Positions 9,515 to 18,975 are shown, counted from the first letter of the stretch. The stretch is DNA of 64,000 nt from Staphylococcus auricularis (GCF_001500315.1 NZ_LLER01000005.1:1-64000); one strand, 5' to 3'. Numbers and translations: made by a program. The notes: generated by a model from the sequence alone, not told the origin.

Positions 9515-11025
9515 ATGCATTTTTCCAAACGTTTGATTCAAAGAAAGATGAACTCGTCACAACGATTATCGAACATATTCAGTTGTCGTTTATTGCACTC
9601 ATCATCGCCGTGTTAATCGGTGTACCTTTAAGGATACTATTAACCAAGACAAAAAAGTTATCTGAAATTGTGATGAATATTGCTGCGGTACTCCAAACGA
9701 TACCATCACTTGCTTTACTTGGACTCATGATTCCATTGTTTGGTATTGGGAAAGTGCCAGCAGTGATTGCACTCGTCGTTTATGCCTTACTACCTATTTT
9801 GAGAAATACATATACAGGGATCTCTGAGGTGAATCCATCTTTAGTTGAAGCGGCTAGAGGTATTGGGATGAAACCAGGTAGACGACTCACAAAGGTTGAA
9901 CTTCCAATCGCGATGCCAGTGATCATGGCAGGGATTCGTACAGCGATGGTACTGATCGTCGGCACAGCGACATTAGCTGCATTAATTGGAGCAGGCGGTT
10001 TAGGTGATTTGATCTTACTCGGTATCGATCGAAACGATACGTCACTCATCGTGCTTGGTGCGATACCTGCTGCATTACTCGCAATCATTTTCGACCTCGT
10101 GTTGCGCTTCATGCAACGCTTATCTTATAAAAAACTATTATTATCATTAGGTGCAATCCTTATCATTACTGTGATTGTCATTGTCGCACCGTTATTGAGT
10201 CAGAAAAATGATAACATCACATTAGCGGGTAAACTGGGTTCAGAACCATCAGTGATCACAAATATGTATAAAATACTCATTGAAGAAGAGACTGAACATA
10301 CTGTGACGGTCAAAGATGGAATGGGCAAAACCTCATTCTTATTTAACGCGTTAAAATCAGACAATATCGATGGCTACCTAGAGTTTACAGGAACCGTGTT
10401 AGGGGAATTGACGAAAGAAGACTTAAAATCTAAAGAAGAGCAACAAGTTTATCAACAAGCGAAATCAAGTTTAGAACAAAAATTTGATATGACGATGTTG
10501 AAACCGATGAAATTTAATAACACATACACTCTCGCAGTGAAGAAAGATTTTGCTGAGGAACATCAACTTAAAACGATCAGTGATTTAAATAAAGTCTCAG
10601 ATGAAATCAAACCTGGTTTCACGTTAGAATTTAATGATCGTAATGACGGTTACCCAGCAGTGAAAAAGGCATATGATTTGGACTTTAAAGACATTACAAC
10701 GATGGAACCGAAATTGCGTTACCAAGCCGTTGAAAATGGTGACATTAACTTAGTAGATGCCTATTCTACGGATGCAGAGTTAAAACAATATGATATGGTG
10801 GCATTAGAAGATGATAAGCATGTCTTCCCACCTTATCAAGGCGCACCAGTCTTTAAGGAAAAATATTTGTCTTCACACCCTGAAATCAAAGCACCATTGA
10901 ACAAGTTAGAAGGGCAGATTACAGATGATGAAATGCAGGAAATGAATTATCAAGTCACTGAAAAGGATGCAGATCCTTATGAGGTCGCACGTCAGCATCT
11001 TAAAAAACATCACTTAATTCAATAA
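9511..11025 (+). CDS. Osmoprotectant ABC transporter permease fused to substrate-binding domain
   Basis: This 504-residue protein joins two functions. Residues 1 to about 205 form a permease with six helices and the EAARGIGM coupling motif. A further helix (about 208-230, KLLLSLGAILIITVIVIV) then anchors an extracellular OpuAC-type binding domain beginning near LAGKLGSEPSVI and ending at the C-terminus. In this family the binding domain traps betaine-like solutes with aromatic residues. The fusion does away with a separate lipoprotein and doubles the binding domains per transporter dimer. It overlaps the ATPase gene by four bases. The same architecture is known for OpuF-type importers; S. aureus has a relative of this operon in addition to OpuC. 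Confidence 0.9.
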   Translation: MNAFFQTFDSKKDELVTTIIEHIQLSFIALIIAVLIGVPLRILLTKTKKLSEIVMNIAAVLQTIPSLALLGLMIPLFGIGKVPAVIALVVYALLPILRNTYTGISEVNPSLVEAARGIGMKPGRRLTKVELPIAMPVIMAGIRTAMVLIVGTATLAALIGAGGLGDLILLGIDRNDTSLIVLGAIPAALLAIIFDLVLRFMQRLSYKKLLLSLGAILIITVIVIVAPLLSQKNDNITLAGKLGSEPSVITNMYKILIEEETEHTVTVKDGMGKTSFLFNALKSDNIDGYLEFTGTVLGELTKEDLKSKEEQQVYQQAKSSLEQKFDMTMLKPMKFNNTYTLAVKKDFAEEHQLKTISDLNKVSDEIKPGFTLEFNDRNDGYPAVKKAYDLDFKDITTMEPKLRYQAVENGDINLVDAYSTDAELKQYDMVALEDDKHVFPPYQGAPVFKEKYLSSHPEIKAPLNKLEGQITDDEMQEMNYQVTEKDADPYEVARQHLKKHHLIQ

Positions 11026-11031
11026 ACTGCA

Positions 11032-11061
11032 TTGCTTTTTAAAACGCACAAAGGATATAAT
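11032..11061 (+). promoter_or_regulatory. Sigma-A promoter of hisC
   Basis: TTGCTT at 11032-11037 and a perfect TATAAT at 11056-11061 are separated by 18 bp, about 50 bases before the hisC start. Confidence 0.7.
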
Positions 11062-11109
11062 AGACAGTAAGTTTCGAAGTTTCTGTTAATTTAGGGGGGT
11101 ATCTATAAA

Positions 11110-12165
11110 ATGAAGAAACAACTAGAAAAATTATCAGCGTATCAACCGGGACTCTCACCGCAAGCATTAAGAGAAGAACATGGCATTAAAGGTGAATTAT
11201 ATAAATTATCATCTAATGAGAACTTATACGGCCCATCCCCAAATGTGAAAGAGATTATTAAAGAACATTTGGATGAGTTATACTATTATCCTGAAACATT
11301 TGCGCCATTATTAAGAGAAACCATTAGCGAAGCATTAGGTGTGGACCGTTCACGCATCTTATTCGGTGCTGGTCTAGACGAAGTCATCCTCATGATTTCA
11401 CGTGCTGTGCTCAATTCAGGAGATAAGATTGTAACCAGTGCTGAAACATTTGGCCAATATTATCACAATGCCATCGTAGAATCCGCCGAAGTTGATTTAG
11501 TCCCATTAAGTGAAGGGAATTTCGATTTAGACGAAATTGCTGCCAAAGTGGATAAAGACACGAAACTTGTATGGTTGTGTAATCCAAACAACCCAACAGG
11601 TACTTATTTCACGCATGATGAATTAGATGATTTCTTATCAAAAATTCCAAGTGAAGTGCCTGTCGTGATTGATGAAGCTTATTTCGAATTCGTCACTGCT
11701 TCAGATTATCCAGATACATTGGCATTACAACAAAAATATGAAAATGCATTTGTATTACGTACATTTTCAAAAGCATACGGTTTAGCAGGTATGCGTATTG
11801 GTTATGTTATTGCAGCTGAAGACGCTGTAGAAAAATGGAACATCGTCCGTCCACCATTCAACATTGGTCGTTTGTCCGAATATGCTGCAGTAGCTGCTTA
11901 CGAAGACCAAGATTATGTGAAACAAATACGTGAACGCAATGCGAAAGAACGTGCTAAATTCTTTGCGATTCCACAAAGTGAGCACTTCTACCCAAGTCAA
12001 ACGAACTTTATCTTTGTGAATACGTCACGTCCACAAGCGTTATATGAAGCGCTCTTACGTGTAGGATGTATCACACGTCAATTCCCAACAGGAGTTCGTA
12101 TTACAATTGGTTTCCCTGAACAAAATGATAAAATGATCGAAGTCTTGAAAAACTTTGATTATTAA
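11110..12165 (+). CDS. hisC: Histidinol-phosphate aminotransferase-like PLP enzyme
   Basis: A 351-residue fold-type I aminotransferase of the HisC family, of normal length. The PLP lysine is Lys221 in [15 protein letters not shown]; the substrate-side motif [11 protein letters not shown] is near 34-44; NPNNPTG (158-164) and IDEAYFEF (188-194) bind the cofactor. HisC moves an amino group from glutamate to imidazole-acetol phosphate in histidine synthesis. No other histidine gene lies nearby, and it has its own promoter and terminator. In Gram-positive bacteria such stray HisC proteins often also serve tyrosine and phenylalanine synthesis, so that role is equally possible. The start follows AGGGGGG by about nine bases. 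Confidence 0.88.
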   Translation: MKKQLEKLSAYQPGLSPQALREEHGIKGELYKLSSNENLYGPSPNVKEIIKEHLDELYYYPETFAPLLRETISEALGVDRSRILFGAGLDEVILMISRAVLNSGDKIVTSAETFGQYYHNAIVESAEVDLVPLSEGNFDLDEIAAKVDKDTKLVWLCNPNNPTGTYFTHDELDDFLSKIPSEVPVVIDEAYFEFVTASDYPDTLALQQKYENAFVLRTFSKAYGLAGMRIGYVIAAEDAVEKWNIVRPPFNIGRLSEYAAVAAYEDQDYVKQIRERNAKERAKFFAIPQSEHFYPSQTNFIFVNTSRPQALYEALLRVGCITRQFPTGVRITIGFPEQNDKMIEVLKNFDY

Positions 12166-12189
12166 AGCAGAAATTTGGATACACAATTG

Positions 12190-12229
12190 AGAGATTGAGA
12201 CACCACACGTCTCAATCTCTATTTTTTTA
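12190..12229 (+). terminator. Terminator after hisC
   Basis: A perfect 12 bp stem (arms AGAGATTGAGAC and GTCTCAATCTCT) with a seven-base loop is followed by A and seven T. The inner arm GATTGAGAC belongs to the arm family discussed in the findings. Confidence 0.92.
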
Positions 12230-12262
12230 ATAAAATTAAAGATAGATTGTTTGCAGTAACTT

Positions 12263-12292
12263 TTGGTTAAAATGTATATTATTTGCTATACT
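12263..12292 (+). promoter_or_regulatory. Sigma-A promoter of the nucleotidase gene
   Basis: TTGGTT (12263-12268) and TATACT (12287-12292) are spaced by 18 bp. Transcription would begin near 12300, which rules out the in-frame TTG at 12283 as a start codon. Confidence 0.6.
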
Positions 12293-12324
12293 TTAGTAAA
12301 CTAGAGGAAAGGGTTGAAGCTGTT

Positions 12325-12861
12325 ATGGGGAGAGAAACAATCGCAATTGATATGGACGAGGTATTAGCGGATACGCTCGGTGCCATCATTAGAGAAGTGA
12401 ACGAACGCACAGATATGGGGCTCACTGTAGATCAACTCAACGGTCAGAAAATTAGACAAGCAATGCCTGAACATGATGGATTATTAACAGATATCTTGTA
12501 CCAACCAGGTTTCTTTAAATCATTAGAAGTGATGCAAGATGCACAAGAAGTCGTTAAAAAATTAACGGCCCACTATGATATTTTTATTGCTACAGCAGCG
12601 ATGGATGTCCCAACATCCTTCCACGATAAATACGAATGGTTAAGAACGAATTTTCCATTTTTAGATCCCCAACACTTTGTATTTTGTGGTACAAAATCAG
12701 TGATTAATACAGATTATTTAATCGATGATAACCCACGTCAATTAACTGCCTTTACGGGTAAACCAATCATGTATACGGCAGAACACAACCAATTAGATGA
12801 TCGATTCACACGCGTGAACAATTGGCGTGAGGTGGAAGAATTATTATTGAAAAAGGACTAA
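12325..12861 (+). CDS. 5'(3')-deoxyribonucleotidase (NT5C family)
   Basis: A 178-residue HAD-superfamily phosphatase. The nucleophile and acid aspartates are Asp9 and Asp11 in [11 protein letters not shown]; the second motif is in IATAAMDVP, and [10 protein letters not shown] supplies the late Mg-binding aspartates. Such enzymes remove the phosphate from deoxynucleoside monophosphates, trimming excess dNMP. The start at ATG 12325 follows AGGAAAGGG and is where homologues begin; the longer frame from 12283 overlaps the promoter. It stands alone, with no clear terminator until the convergent hairpin at 12891. Confidence 0.88.
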   Translation: MGRETIAIDMDEVLADTLGAIIREVNERTDMGLTVDQLNGQKIRQAMPEHDGLLTDILYQPGFFKSLEVMQDAQEVVKKLTAHYDIFIATAAMDVPTSFHDKYEWLRTNFPFLDPQHFVFCGTKSVINTDYLIDDNPRQLTAFTGKPIMYTAEHNQLDDRFTRVNNWREVEELLLKKD

Positions 12862-12890
12862 GTACATACAATATAAGAGGATATGTTAAA

Positions 12891-12926
12891 GAAGGAGAGA
12901 AATCGGTGTCGATTCCTCTCCTTTTC
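12891..12926. terminator. Convergent terminator between nucleotidase and lipid kinase
   Basis: Arms AAGGAGAGAAATCG and CGATTCCTCTCCTT form a 14 bp stem with one mismatch and a three-base loop. Short T runs flank it on both strands. Confidence 0.7.
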
Positions 12927-12939
12927 ACGTATATTGATG

Positions 12940-13869
12940 TTATTTTGATGTGTCTGCTGCAGGTAATGTGAGTAATTCAACGGCACGTGGAATAACTTCG
13001 ATATCTAACGGTGTACTGAGCGCAATCTCACCATCGATATCGACATCCATCGATTGATTAGTAGATAGAGATATTTTTTGTGCTAAAGCGTGTTTAATCC
13101 CTTTCGTCATATGGTTCCAATTCATGCTATCACGCTGTTTGAAAATGTCATTTAAGATACTAAAGTCTTTCTTTTTAAAGACAAACATATCGAGGTAACC
13201 ATCAGAAGGATTAAGATCCGTCATTGGTATACGACTGCCCCCAATAAATGGACCATTGGCGATGATAATCATAGCAGTAGACCCCGTCGACGTTTCGCCG
13301 TCTACTGTTAATTCATAATCAAATGAAGTGGGGTGGATGAGTGTTTTCATTGTCGAACCGATATAGCTGAGTTTACCGAAGAGATCTTTATTACCTGCTT
13401 GTACATTTTTAGCATTTTGTACGATAAGGCCTAGGCCGACGAAGTTGAGCGCATATGTATCATTGACTTTGATGACGTCATATGTTGTAGGGCGGGCCTG
13501 TAATAATTGTTGACTCGCTTCATCATGTTTCGGTGACAGATTAAGTGTTTTGGTAAAATCATTGAATGTACCACCCGGAATGATGCCAATCGGTAGTTTT
13601 AAGTCGTGTTGCATGACCCCATTGATAAGTTCATTTACGGTCCCGTCACCGCCGAGAATAAATAATACATCTACATCATCACTGTAGCGTTTTGTTTTAA
13701 TAGATTCGCAATAATCGATGATGTCGCCTTCAGATTCACTTAATTGAATCGATACGTGCTTACATAATTGTGTGAGTGCTTTTGTGACATCACCGAGTCC
13801 TTGATGGATGTCGTTGATACCACTGTGGTTATGGTAGAAAAGCACACCGTGTTGATATTGTTGTGACAT
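12940..13869 (-). CDS. Diacylglycerol kinase family lipid kinase
   Basis: A 309-residue member of the DAGK catalytic family (PF00781). The nucleotide-binding motif GGDGTVNE lies near residue 73, [11 protein letters not shown] follows, and the C-terminal sandwich carries the [12 protein letters not shown] and DGYLDMF segments of the family. Members phosphorylate diacylglycerol or related lipids at the inner membrane face. In staphylococci LtaS releases diacylglycerol, and the essential recycling enzyme is DgkB; whether this gene is a second kinase or acts on another lipid cannot be told. It starts at ATG 13869, six bases after GAAGGAG, and is monocistronic. Confidence 0.85.
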   Translation of the reverse strand: MSQQYQHGVLFYHNHSGINDIHQGLGDVTKALTQLCKHVSIQLSESEGDIIDYCESIKTKRYSDDVDVLFILGGDGTVNELINGVMQHDLKLPIGIIPGGTFNDFTKTLNLSPKHDEASQQLLQARPTTYDVIKVNDTYALNFVGLGLIVQNAKNVQAGNKDLFGKLSYIGSTMKTLIHPTSFDYELTVDGETSTGSTAMIIIANGPFIGGSRIPMTDLNPSDGYLDMFVFKKKDFSILNDIFKQRDSMNWNHMTKGIKHALAQKISLSTNQSMDVDIDGEIALSTPLDIEVIPRAVELLTLPAADTSK

Positions 13870-13910
13870 GGTTTCTCCTTCTCGTTCATTAGTTATGTAT
13901 AGATAAAATA

Positions 13911-13967
13911 AATAAAACTAGACAATGTAGTTTAATAATAAAGATAACAAACATTGTCTAGTTTTGC
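13911..13967 (-). terminator. Terminator after the first POT transporter gene
   Basis: A 15 bp perfect stem with arms AAAACTAGACAATGT and ACATTGTCTAGTTTT encloses a 22-base loop; on the minus strand it ends in TTTTATTTATTTT. Confidence 0.85.
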
Positions 13968-13982
13968 TAATAAGTATGGAAA

Positions 13983-15485
13983 TTATTTAATACCTTTCAT
14001 ACCTCTTACAATTTTAGGTACAAACATCAATGTGATGATTGCTACGACAGTTGCGATACCACCTAAGAATAGGAAGTAATTTTGGTAGCCGAGTGGTTCG
14101 ATTAATTTTACCAAAGTACCATTTGCAGCTTGACCTGTCGCATTGGTTAATAACCATAAACTCATCATTTGTGCATTGAATGCTTTTGGTGCTAATTTTA
14201 CAGCGGCACTGTTACCTGTAGGTGAGATACATAATTCACCGATAACACAGATGATGTACGCGATAATGATGTAGTTTACAGAGAATTGACCGCCAGATAA
14301 GTAACCTACGACACTCGCAAATATGTAAGAAATGCCTGCAAGTGCTGTCCCGATGACAAACTTAGATGGTAAGGTAGGTTGACGTGATCCGAGTTTATTC
14401 CAAAGTATTGTCAATACTGGTGCAAGCAATACGATGAATAATGGGTTAATAGATTGGAACCACGTTTTACCGAAATCAGCTGTCCAACCAAAGAGATTGA
14501 TTGTCATGTCACTGTGTTTCAACGCGAAGATATTAAGTACGTTTGAACCTTGTTCTTGGATAGCCCAGAACAATGCGCCTAAAATATATAAAGGAATAAA
14601 TGCAACGACGCGTGAACGTTCTACACTAGTGACCTCTTTGCTGCGAATCATGATTGTAAAGTAGCAGATTGGTAATAAGATACCTAAGATCAATACGATG
14701 GTACTAATAATATTGAATGAAAATGTACCTGTTGCTAATGTAATGATTAAAATAATTGCGATAATTGTGATAGCTGATCCGAAGATTAAACCATATTTTT
14801 TCTTTTCAGCTGTTGTTAAAGGATTGGTTGGTTTCATACCAACGTCACCTAAGTTTTTACGATTGAATAATAAGTAACAAACTAATGCTAATGCCATACC
14901 AAAAGCGGCGATTAAGAAGCCACCATGGAAATTATTTGTATCTGCAAAGTGATTTAAGATCAACGGTGCAATGAATGCTCCTAAGTTGACTGACATGTAA
15001 AATATAACAAACCCTGAATCCATACGTTTATCATTTTCTGGATAAAGGCGCCCAACCACATTAGAAATATTAGGTTTCATTAAACCAGAACCTACAATAA
15101 TAAATAACATGGATAAGCATAGTCCTACGATCGCTAAAGGTAAACTTAAGAAGACATGTCCAATAATGATGAAGACTGCTCCAATTAATGTTGCTTTTCG
15201 AGTCCCAGTAATGCGGTCAGCGATCCAACCCCCAAGTACTGAAGTCATGAAAATGAGTGCCCCGTAAACTGACATGATTGATTGTGCTGTTGTCTCAGGA
15301 ATGCCGAGACCACCTTTTTCTATTGAATAATACATGTAGAAAATAAGTAGTGCACGCATACCATAGTAACTAAATCGTTCCCAGAATTCTACGAAGAATA
15401 GCACGCCTAGTCCACTAGGGTGCCCAAAGAATCCGTGTTGTGGGACGTCAGGTGTTGCGGGTTGCCTGTGTGTTGTGTTGCTCAT
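13983..15485 (-). CDS. POT/PTR2 family di-/tripeptide transporter (paralog 1)
   Basis: A 500-residue proton-coupled oligopeptide transporter with about 14 helices. The family signature EFWERFSYYGMRALL lies near residue 33, and the proline-rich FYMSVNLGAFIAP motif near 165; the Glu-x-x-Glu-Arg motif (ERF) used in proton coupling is present. It imports small peptides as a nitrogen source. The start is ATG 15485 after GGGAAGG; a TTG 24 bases upstream is in frame but lies over the binding site. It has its own promoter and terminator, and a diverged tandem paralog lies upstream on the same strand. Staphylococcal DtpT is the best-known relative, but which paralog corresponds to it is unclear. Confidence 0.9.
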   Translation of the reverse strand: MSNTTHRQPATPDVPQHGFFGHPSGLGVLFFVEFWERFSYYGMRALLIFYMYYSIEKGGLGIPETTAQSIMSVYGALIFMTSVLGGWIADRITGTRKATLIGAVFIIIGHVFLSLPLAIVGLCLSMLFIIVGSGLMKPNISNVVGRLYPENDKRMDSGFVIFYMSVNLGAFIAPLILNHFADTNNFHGGFLIAAFGMALALVCYLLFNRKNLGDVGMKPTNPLTTAEKKKYGLIFGSAITIIAIILIITLATGTFSFNIISTIVLILGILLPICYFTIMIRSKEVTSVERSRVVAFIPLYILGALFWAIQEQGSNVLNIFALKHSDMTINLFGWTADFGKTWFQSINPLFIVLLAPVLTILWNKLGSRQPTLPSKFVIGTALAGISYIFASVVGYLSGGQFSVNYIIIAYIICVIGELCISPTGNSAAVKLAPKAFNAQMMSLWLLTNATGQAANGTLVKLIEPLGYQNYFLFLGGIATVVAIITLMFVPKIVRGMKGIK

Positions 15486-15528
15486 AGTCCTTCCCGTCCT
15501 TTCTCCCAATTTTGTTTATATAAGCTTG

Positions 15529-15557
15529 ATTGTACGCTTTAAATATGCGACTTGCAA
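15529..15557 (-). promoter_or_regulatory. Sigma-A promoter of POT paralog 1
   Basis: On the minus strand TTGCAA and TACAAT are separated by exactly 17 bp, about 45 bases before the start codon. Confidence 0.7.
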
Positions 15558-15699
15558 TAATTTTCTAAAAATAATACATTATCATCTATAATTATTTAGT
15601 ATTATTACATTAATATAATAAATATGCTTATTCTTTAAAAGGGAGATAACTAAGTTAGTGCAGTCAACGTTTTGTTTTTAAAATGAATAGGGAAAAGCA

Positions 15700-15775
15700 C
15701 AAAAAACAGTTAAACGCGTTTGAACAGATGTTGTTTGATTAACACTAACTGTCTTCTTACGTTTAACTGTTTATT
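15700..15775 (-). terminator. Terminator after POT paralog 2
   Basis: Arms AAACAGTTAAACG and CGTTTAACTGTTT form a 13 bp perfect stem around a loop of about 42 bases; on the minus strand it ends in TTTTTTGTG. The loop carries a further copy of TAACTGT, so alternative pairing is possible. Confidence 0.7.
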
Positions 15776-15796
15776 TCACTAGGTGAAAGTTTCTTA

Positions 15797-17311
15797 TTAA
15801 TAAACGCCTTTCATGGCACGTTTTACAATCGGTGAAATGGCGAATAAGATAATACCGATAACTACCGCTACGAGTCCGGAATAAACGAAGTAATGGAGTG
15901 AATCAATTTTTGTGTATACCATAACGAGTTGCGCGTTTAATCCTTGTGCAGTAGCACTACTTAACAACCATAAGCTCATCATACGAGCAGTGAAACTTAA
16001 TGGTGCAAGTTTGGTTGTAGTGGATAAGCCTACTGGTGAAATGAGTAACTCACCAATAACCACTAATAAAAAGCTAAGGACGAGCCAAATTGGATGGATT
16101 AATGATGATCCTCCGGCAAGTGGAAAGAACATGATTAAATAAGATAAGCCACCAATAATAGCACCTAAAGCAAATTTATGTACGGTAGGTGGGTTGTATT
16201 TACCGAGTTTTACCCATAATGTTGCGAATACAGGTGCTAACACAACGATAAAGATTGGATTGAGTGATTGGAACCATGCTGCTGGAATCGTAAAGTCTAT
16301 TGCGCCGCCTGTCAGCTCTGACATTTCAAGTTGAGTTTTTTTATCCGCAAATGAAGCTAAGATCGTAGAACCTTGTTCTTGAATCATCCAGAATGCGACA
16401 GAGGTAATGTATAAGGGTATGTAGCTGAAAACACGAGATTTTTCATCTGAAGTGACATCTTTACTGCTCAGCTTGTTATTGACAATGATAATAGGTAACA
16501 CAATACCCAAAATGGTAATGAGCAGACTGAAATTGGCTAATGATAAAGCTTCATTCAAGTGCAAGATCACTAAATATACGCCAAACAGTGCAATGACTAT
16601 GGCGGTAAAGAGACTGATTTTTTTAATCTCAGGCTTTGTGAGTGGATTCGGTACGTTAAGTCCTGCTAAGCCTAAATTTTTCTTACGTTTGATACCGTAT
16701 AAAACTAAACCGAAGAACATACCTATCGCTGCGACTAAGAAGCCAGCATGGAACCCGACTCTTGTTTGAAGATAGCCTATAATGAGTGGTGAGAGTAATC
16801 CACCAAGGTTAATCCCCATATAGAATAGCGTAAATGCAGAGTCACGGCGTGCATCATTTGTGTCATAGAGTTCACCGACTGTTGTAGAGATATTAGGTTT
16901 GAGTAATCCTGTACCACAAATGATGAAGAGCAACGCAATCATAACGAGCGTTAAGTTGTTCGGTAACGAGAGTAAAATGTGACCGATCATAATCAAGAAT
17001 CCACCGTAAAAGACGGCGTGTTGTGTCCCAGTGATACGGTCCGCAATCCAGCCACCGATAACGCCAGACATGTAGATGAGTGTACCGTAAATAGATACGA
17101 TTTGTAGTGCGACACTCTCGTCTAAACCAAATCCACCTTTGGCCACACTGTAATAAAGATAATACACGAGTATAGCTTTCATACCGTAGTAACTGAATCG
17201 TTCCCAGAATTCAGTAAAGAAGAGTGTGCTTAACCCCTTAGGATGTCCAAAGAAACCGGTCCTTGGTGTACTTTTCATGACTTCTTCGTGAGTGTAAGAT
17301 GTTTGTTTCAT
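15797..17311 (-). CDS. POT/PTR2 family di-/tripeptide transporter (paralog 2)
   Basis: A second proton-coupled peptide transporter of 504 residues, with the same signature EFWERFSYYGMKAIL and FYMGINLGGLLSP motifs. The two paralogs align along their whole length but differ in many loop and helix positions, so this is an old duplication, not a recent copy. Different peptide ranges are likely, by inference. The start is uncertain: ATG 17323 directly abuts AAAGGGGG and leaves no spacing, whereas ATG 17311 (MKQTSYTHEEV) is 12 bases away; I use the latter. A promoter lies just upstream. Confidence 0.88.
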   Translation of the reverse strand: MKQTSYTHEEVMKSTPRTGFFGHPKGLSTLFFTEFWERFSYYGMKAILVYYLYYSVAKGGFGLDESVALQIVSIYGTLIYMSGVIGGWIADRITGTQHAVFYGGFLIMIGHILLSLPNNLTLVMIALLFIICGTGLLKPNISTTVGELYDTNDARRDSAFTLFYMGINLGGLLSPLIIGYLQTRVGFHAGFLVAAIGMFFGLVLYGIKRKKNLGLAGLNVPNPLTKPEIKKISLFTAIVIALFGVYLVILHLNEALSLANFSLLITILGIVLPIIIVNNKLSSKDVTSDEKSRVFSYIPLYITSVAFWMIQEQGSTILASFADKKTQLEMSELTGGAIDFTIPAAWFQSLNPIFIVVLAPVFATLWVKLGKYNPPTVHKFALGAIIGGLSYLIMFFPLAGGSSLIHPIWLVLSFLLVVIGELLISPVGLSTTTKLAPLSFTARMMSLWLLSSATAQGLNAQLVMVYTKIDSLHYFVYSGLVAVVIGIILFAISPIVKRAMKGVY

Positions 17312-17344
17312 TAAATCATCCATCCCCCTTTAATTATTTTATTT

Positions 17345-17373
17345 ATTTTATTATGATTTTATCGATTTAACAA
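17345..17373 (-). promoter_or_regulatory. Candidate sigma-A promoter of POT paralog 2
   Basis: On the minus strand TTGTTA and TAAAAT are spaced by 17 bp, ending about 20 bases before the AAAGGGGG ribosome binding site. Confidence 0.5.
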
Positions 17374-17489
17374 CTTTTTTTCAGAAAATACAGAAATAGA
17401 TGTTGCTATTTTATATGAAGCGGTTTGAATAGGGGGGAGATAGGTGTAGGAGTACTAATTCAAATGCACAAAATAGATGTTGGAAAAAT

Positions 17490-17536
17490 AAAAAAGAGGT
17501 ACAACAGCGTCATCGATTTCATGACGTGTTGTACCT
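17490..17536 (-). terminator. Terminator after queF
   Basis: A 16 bp stem with a single bulged base (arms AGGTACAACAGCGTCAT and ATGACGTGTTGTACCT) is followed on the minus strand by CTTTTTTATTTTT. Confidence 0.92.
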
Positions 17537-17577
17537 AATTTGATATCATCTGACAATTTTACTGAATCGCAAATAAT

Positions 17578-18078
17578 TTAGCGATTATCGACGTGTTCTG
17601 GATATAAATCATGTTGCATCAAACGATATTCTGCCATTTTTTCGTATTTTGTATCTGGGCGACCATAATTTGTATAAGGATCAATAGAAATGCCGCCACG
17701 TGGAGTGAATTTTCCCCAGACTTCGATGTAATGAGGATCCATCAAATCGATTAAATCATTCATGATGATATTCATACAGTCTTCATGGAAGTCACCATGA
17801 TTTCTGAAACTAAAGAGATATAGTTTGAGTGATTTCGATTCAACCATTTTGATGTTAGGGATATATGAGATATAAATGGTTGCGAAATCAGGTTGTCCTG
17901 TGATGGGACATAATGACGTGAATTCAGGACAATTAAATTTGACGAAGTAATCTCTACCTTGATGTTTATTTTCAAATGTTTCGAGCACATCAGGACGGTA
18001 GTCAAAATCGTACTGATTGTTTTGATTTCCTAATAAGGTAATATCTTCTAATTCTTCTTTTTTACGACCTTCAGCCAT
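17578..18078 (-). CDS. queF: NADPH-dependent 7-cyano-7-deazaguanine reductase QueF
   Basis: QueF reduces preQ0 to preQ1, a late step before queuosine is put into tRNA. The 166 residues are of the short, single-domain (YkvM) type. The catalytic Cys lies in [15 protein letters not shown] and a downstream Asp belongs to the same site; the QueF motif [20 protein letters not shown] binds NADPH. ATG 18078 gives the MAEGR start seen in homologues; ATG 18084, four bases from AAAGGAG, is the alternative. It follows an EamA transporter gene with a gap of about 27 bases, so the two are probably co-transcribed. I found no preQ1 riboswitch upstream of the pair. Confidence 0.95.
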   Translation of the reverse strand: MAEGRKKEELEDITLLGNQNNQYDFDYRPDVLETFENKHQGRDYFVKFNCPEFTSLCPITGQPDFATIYISYIPNIKMVESKSLKLYLFSFRNHGDFHEDCMNIIMNDLIDLMDPHYIEVWGKFTPRGGISIDPYTNYGRPDTKYEKMAEYRLMQHDLYPEHVDNR

Positions 18079-18105
18079 AATCATTTCACTCCTTTAATAA
18101 GTAGT

Positions 18106-18975
18106 CTATGAGTTCGCTTCTTCTGGCGGTTGACGACGTGCTTTTTCAAACATGTAGTAGCTAGCACCGATAATGATTAGGTAACCTACAACTGCATAGA
18201 AGTCTGGTGATTCTCCGAACAGAATAAAGCCAAAGAATGCTGTGAACAGAATAGATGCATACGTAAAGATTGAAATATCTTTCGCAGGGGCATAGCTATA
18301 AGCGATAGTTACACCAATTTGACCGACAGCTGCAGAGATACCTGCACCGATAAGATAAACGACTTGTAACCAAGACATCGGTTCAAATGTTGCTACGGTG
18401 AAAGGAATTAAGACTATAATAGAGAAGAATGAGAAATAAAATACGATTGTATAAGGGGCTTCTCTGGAACTTAATGCTCTCACACAAGTATAAGCACTCG
18501 CTGCAAAGATACCAGATAGTAATCCGATGATAGAAGGAATCATAGATGATGAAAATTCAGGTTTAACTACAAATAACATACCAAATATAGCGACAAACAT
18601 AGCGATGATTTGATAGTTACGCACTTTCTCGTTTAAAAAGATTAAACTGAGTAATATCGTCCAAAATGGATTGAGTTTCATCAATGTGTCTGCATCACTT
18701 AACACCATGTGATCGATGGCATAAATATTGAACAACACACCAATTAATCCCAGCGTGGAACGTGAAATTAATAGCGGCTGACTGCTCAATTTACCGAAGA
18801 GTGGCTGTTTATATTTATAGATAAAATATAACGGTATAAACATGGCTACTAAATTTCTGGCAAGTGATTTTTGAAAAACAGGTAAGTCACCTGATAATCT
18901 AAAGAACACAGACATAAAGCTAAAACCTATTGCTGAAATGAGTATGGCAATAATACCTTTAACTTTTGCGTTCAC
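18106..18975 (-). CDS. EamA/DMT family transporter
   Basis: A 289-residue protein with ten predicted helices in two EamA repeats of about 140 residues each, the architecture of drug/metabolite transporters (RhaT/YdcZ-like). It starts at GTG 18975, eight bases after TTGGAG. The C-terminal tail is charged (KARRQPPEEANS) and cytoplasmic. Substrates in this family range from amino acids and nucleobases to drugs and cannot be read from sequence. Because queF follows directly, a role in moving a queuosine precursor is conceivable, but this is only inference from neighbourhood. Confidence 0.85.
   Translation of the reverse strand: MNAKVKGIIAILISAIGFSFMSVFFRLSGDLPVFQKSLARNLVAMFIPLYFIYKYKQPLFGKLSSQPLLISRSTLGLIGVLFNIYAIDHMVLSDADTLMKLNPFWTILLSLIFLNEKVRNYQIIAMFVAIFGMLFVVKPEFSSSMIPSIIGLLSGIFAASAYTCVRALSSREAPYTIVFYFSFFSIIVLIPFTVATFEPMSWLQVVYLIGAGISAAVGQIGVTIAYSYAPAKDISIFTYASILFTAFFGFILFGESPDFYAVVGYLIIIGASYYMFEKARRQPPEEANS

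Noticed and set aside
9780-10112. 110-codon frame antisense to the fused osmolyte permease
   Set aside because: It is the mirror of a helix-coding region and has no start signals.
11062-11109. Search for a T-box leader before hisC
   Set aside because: The promoter is only about 50 bases from the start codon, too close for a T-box.
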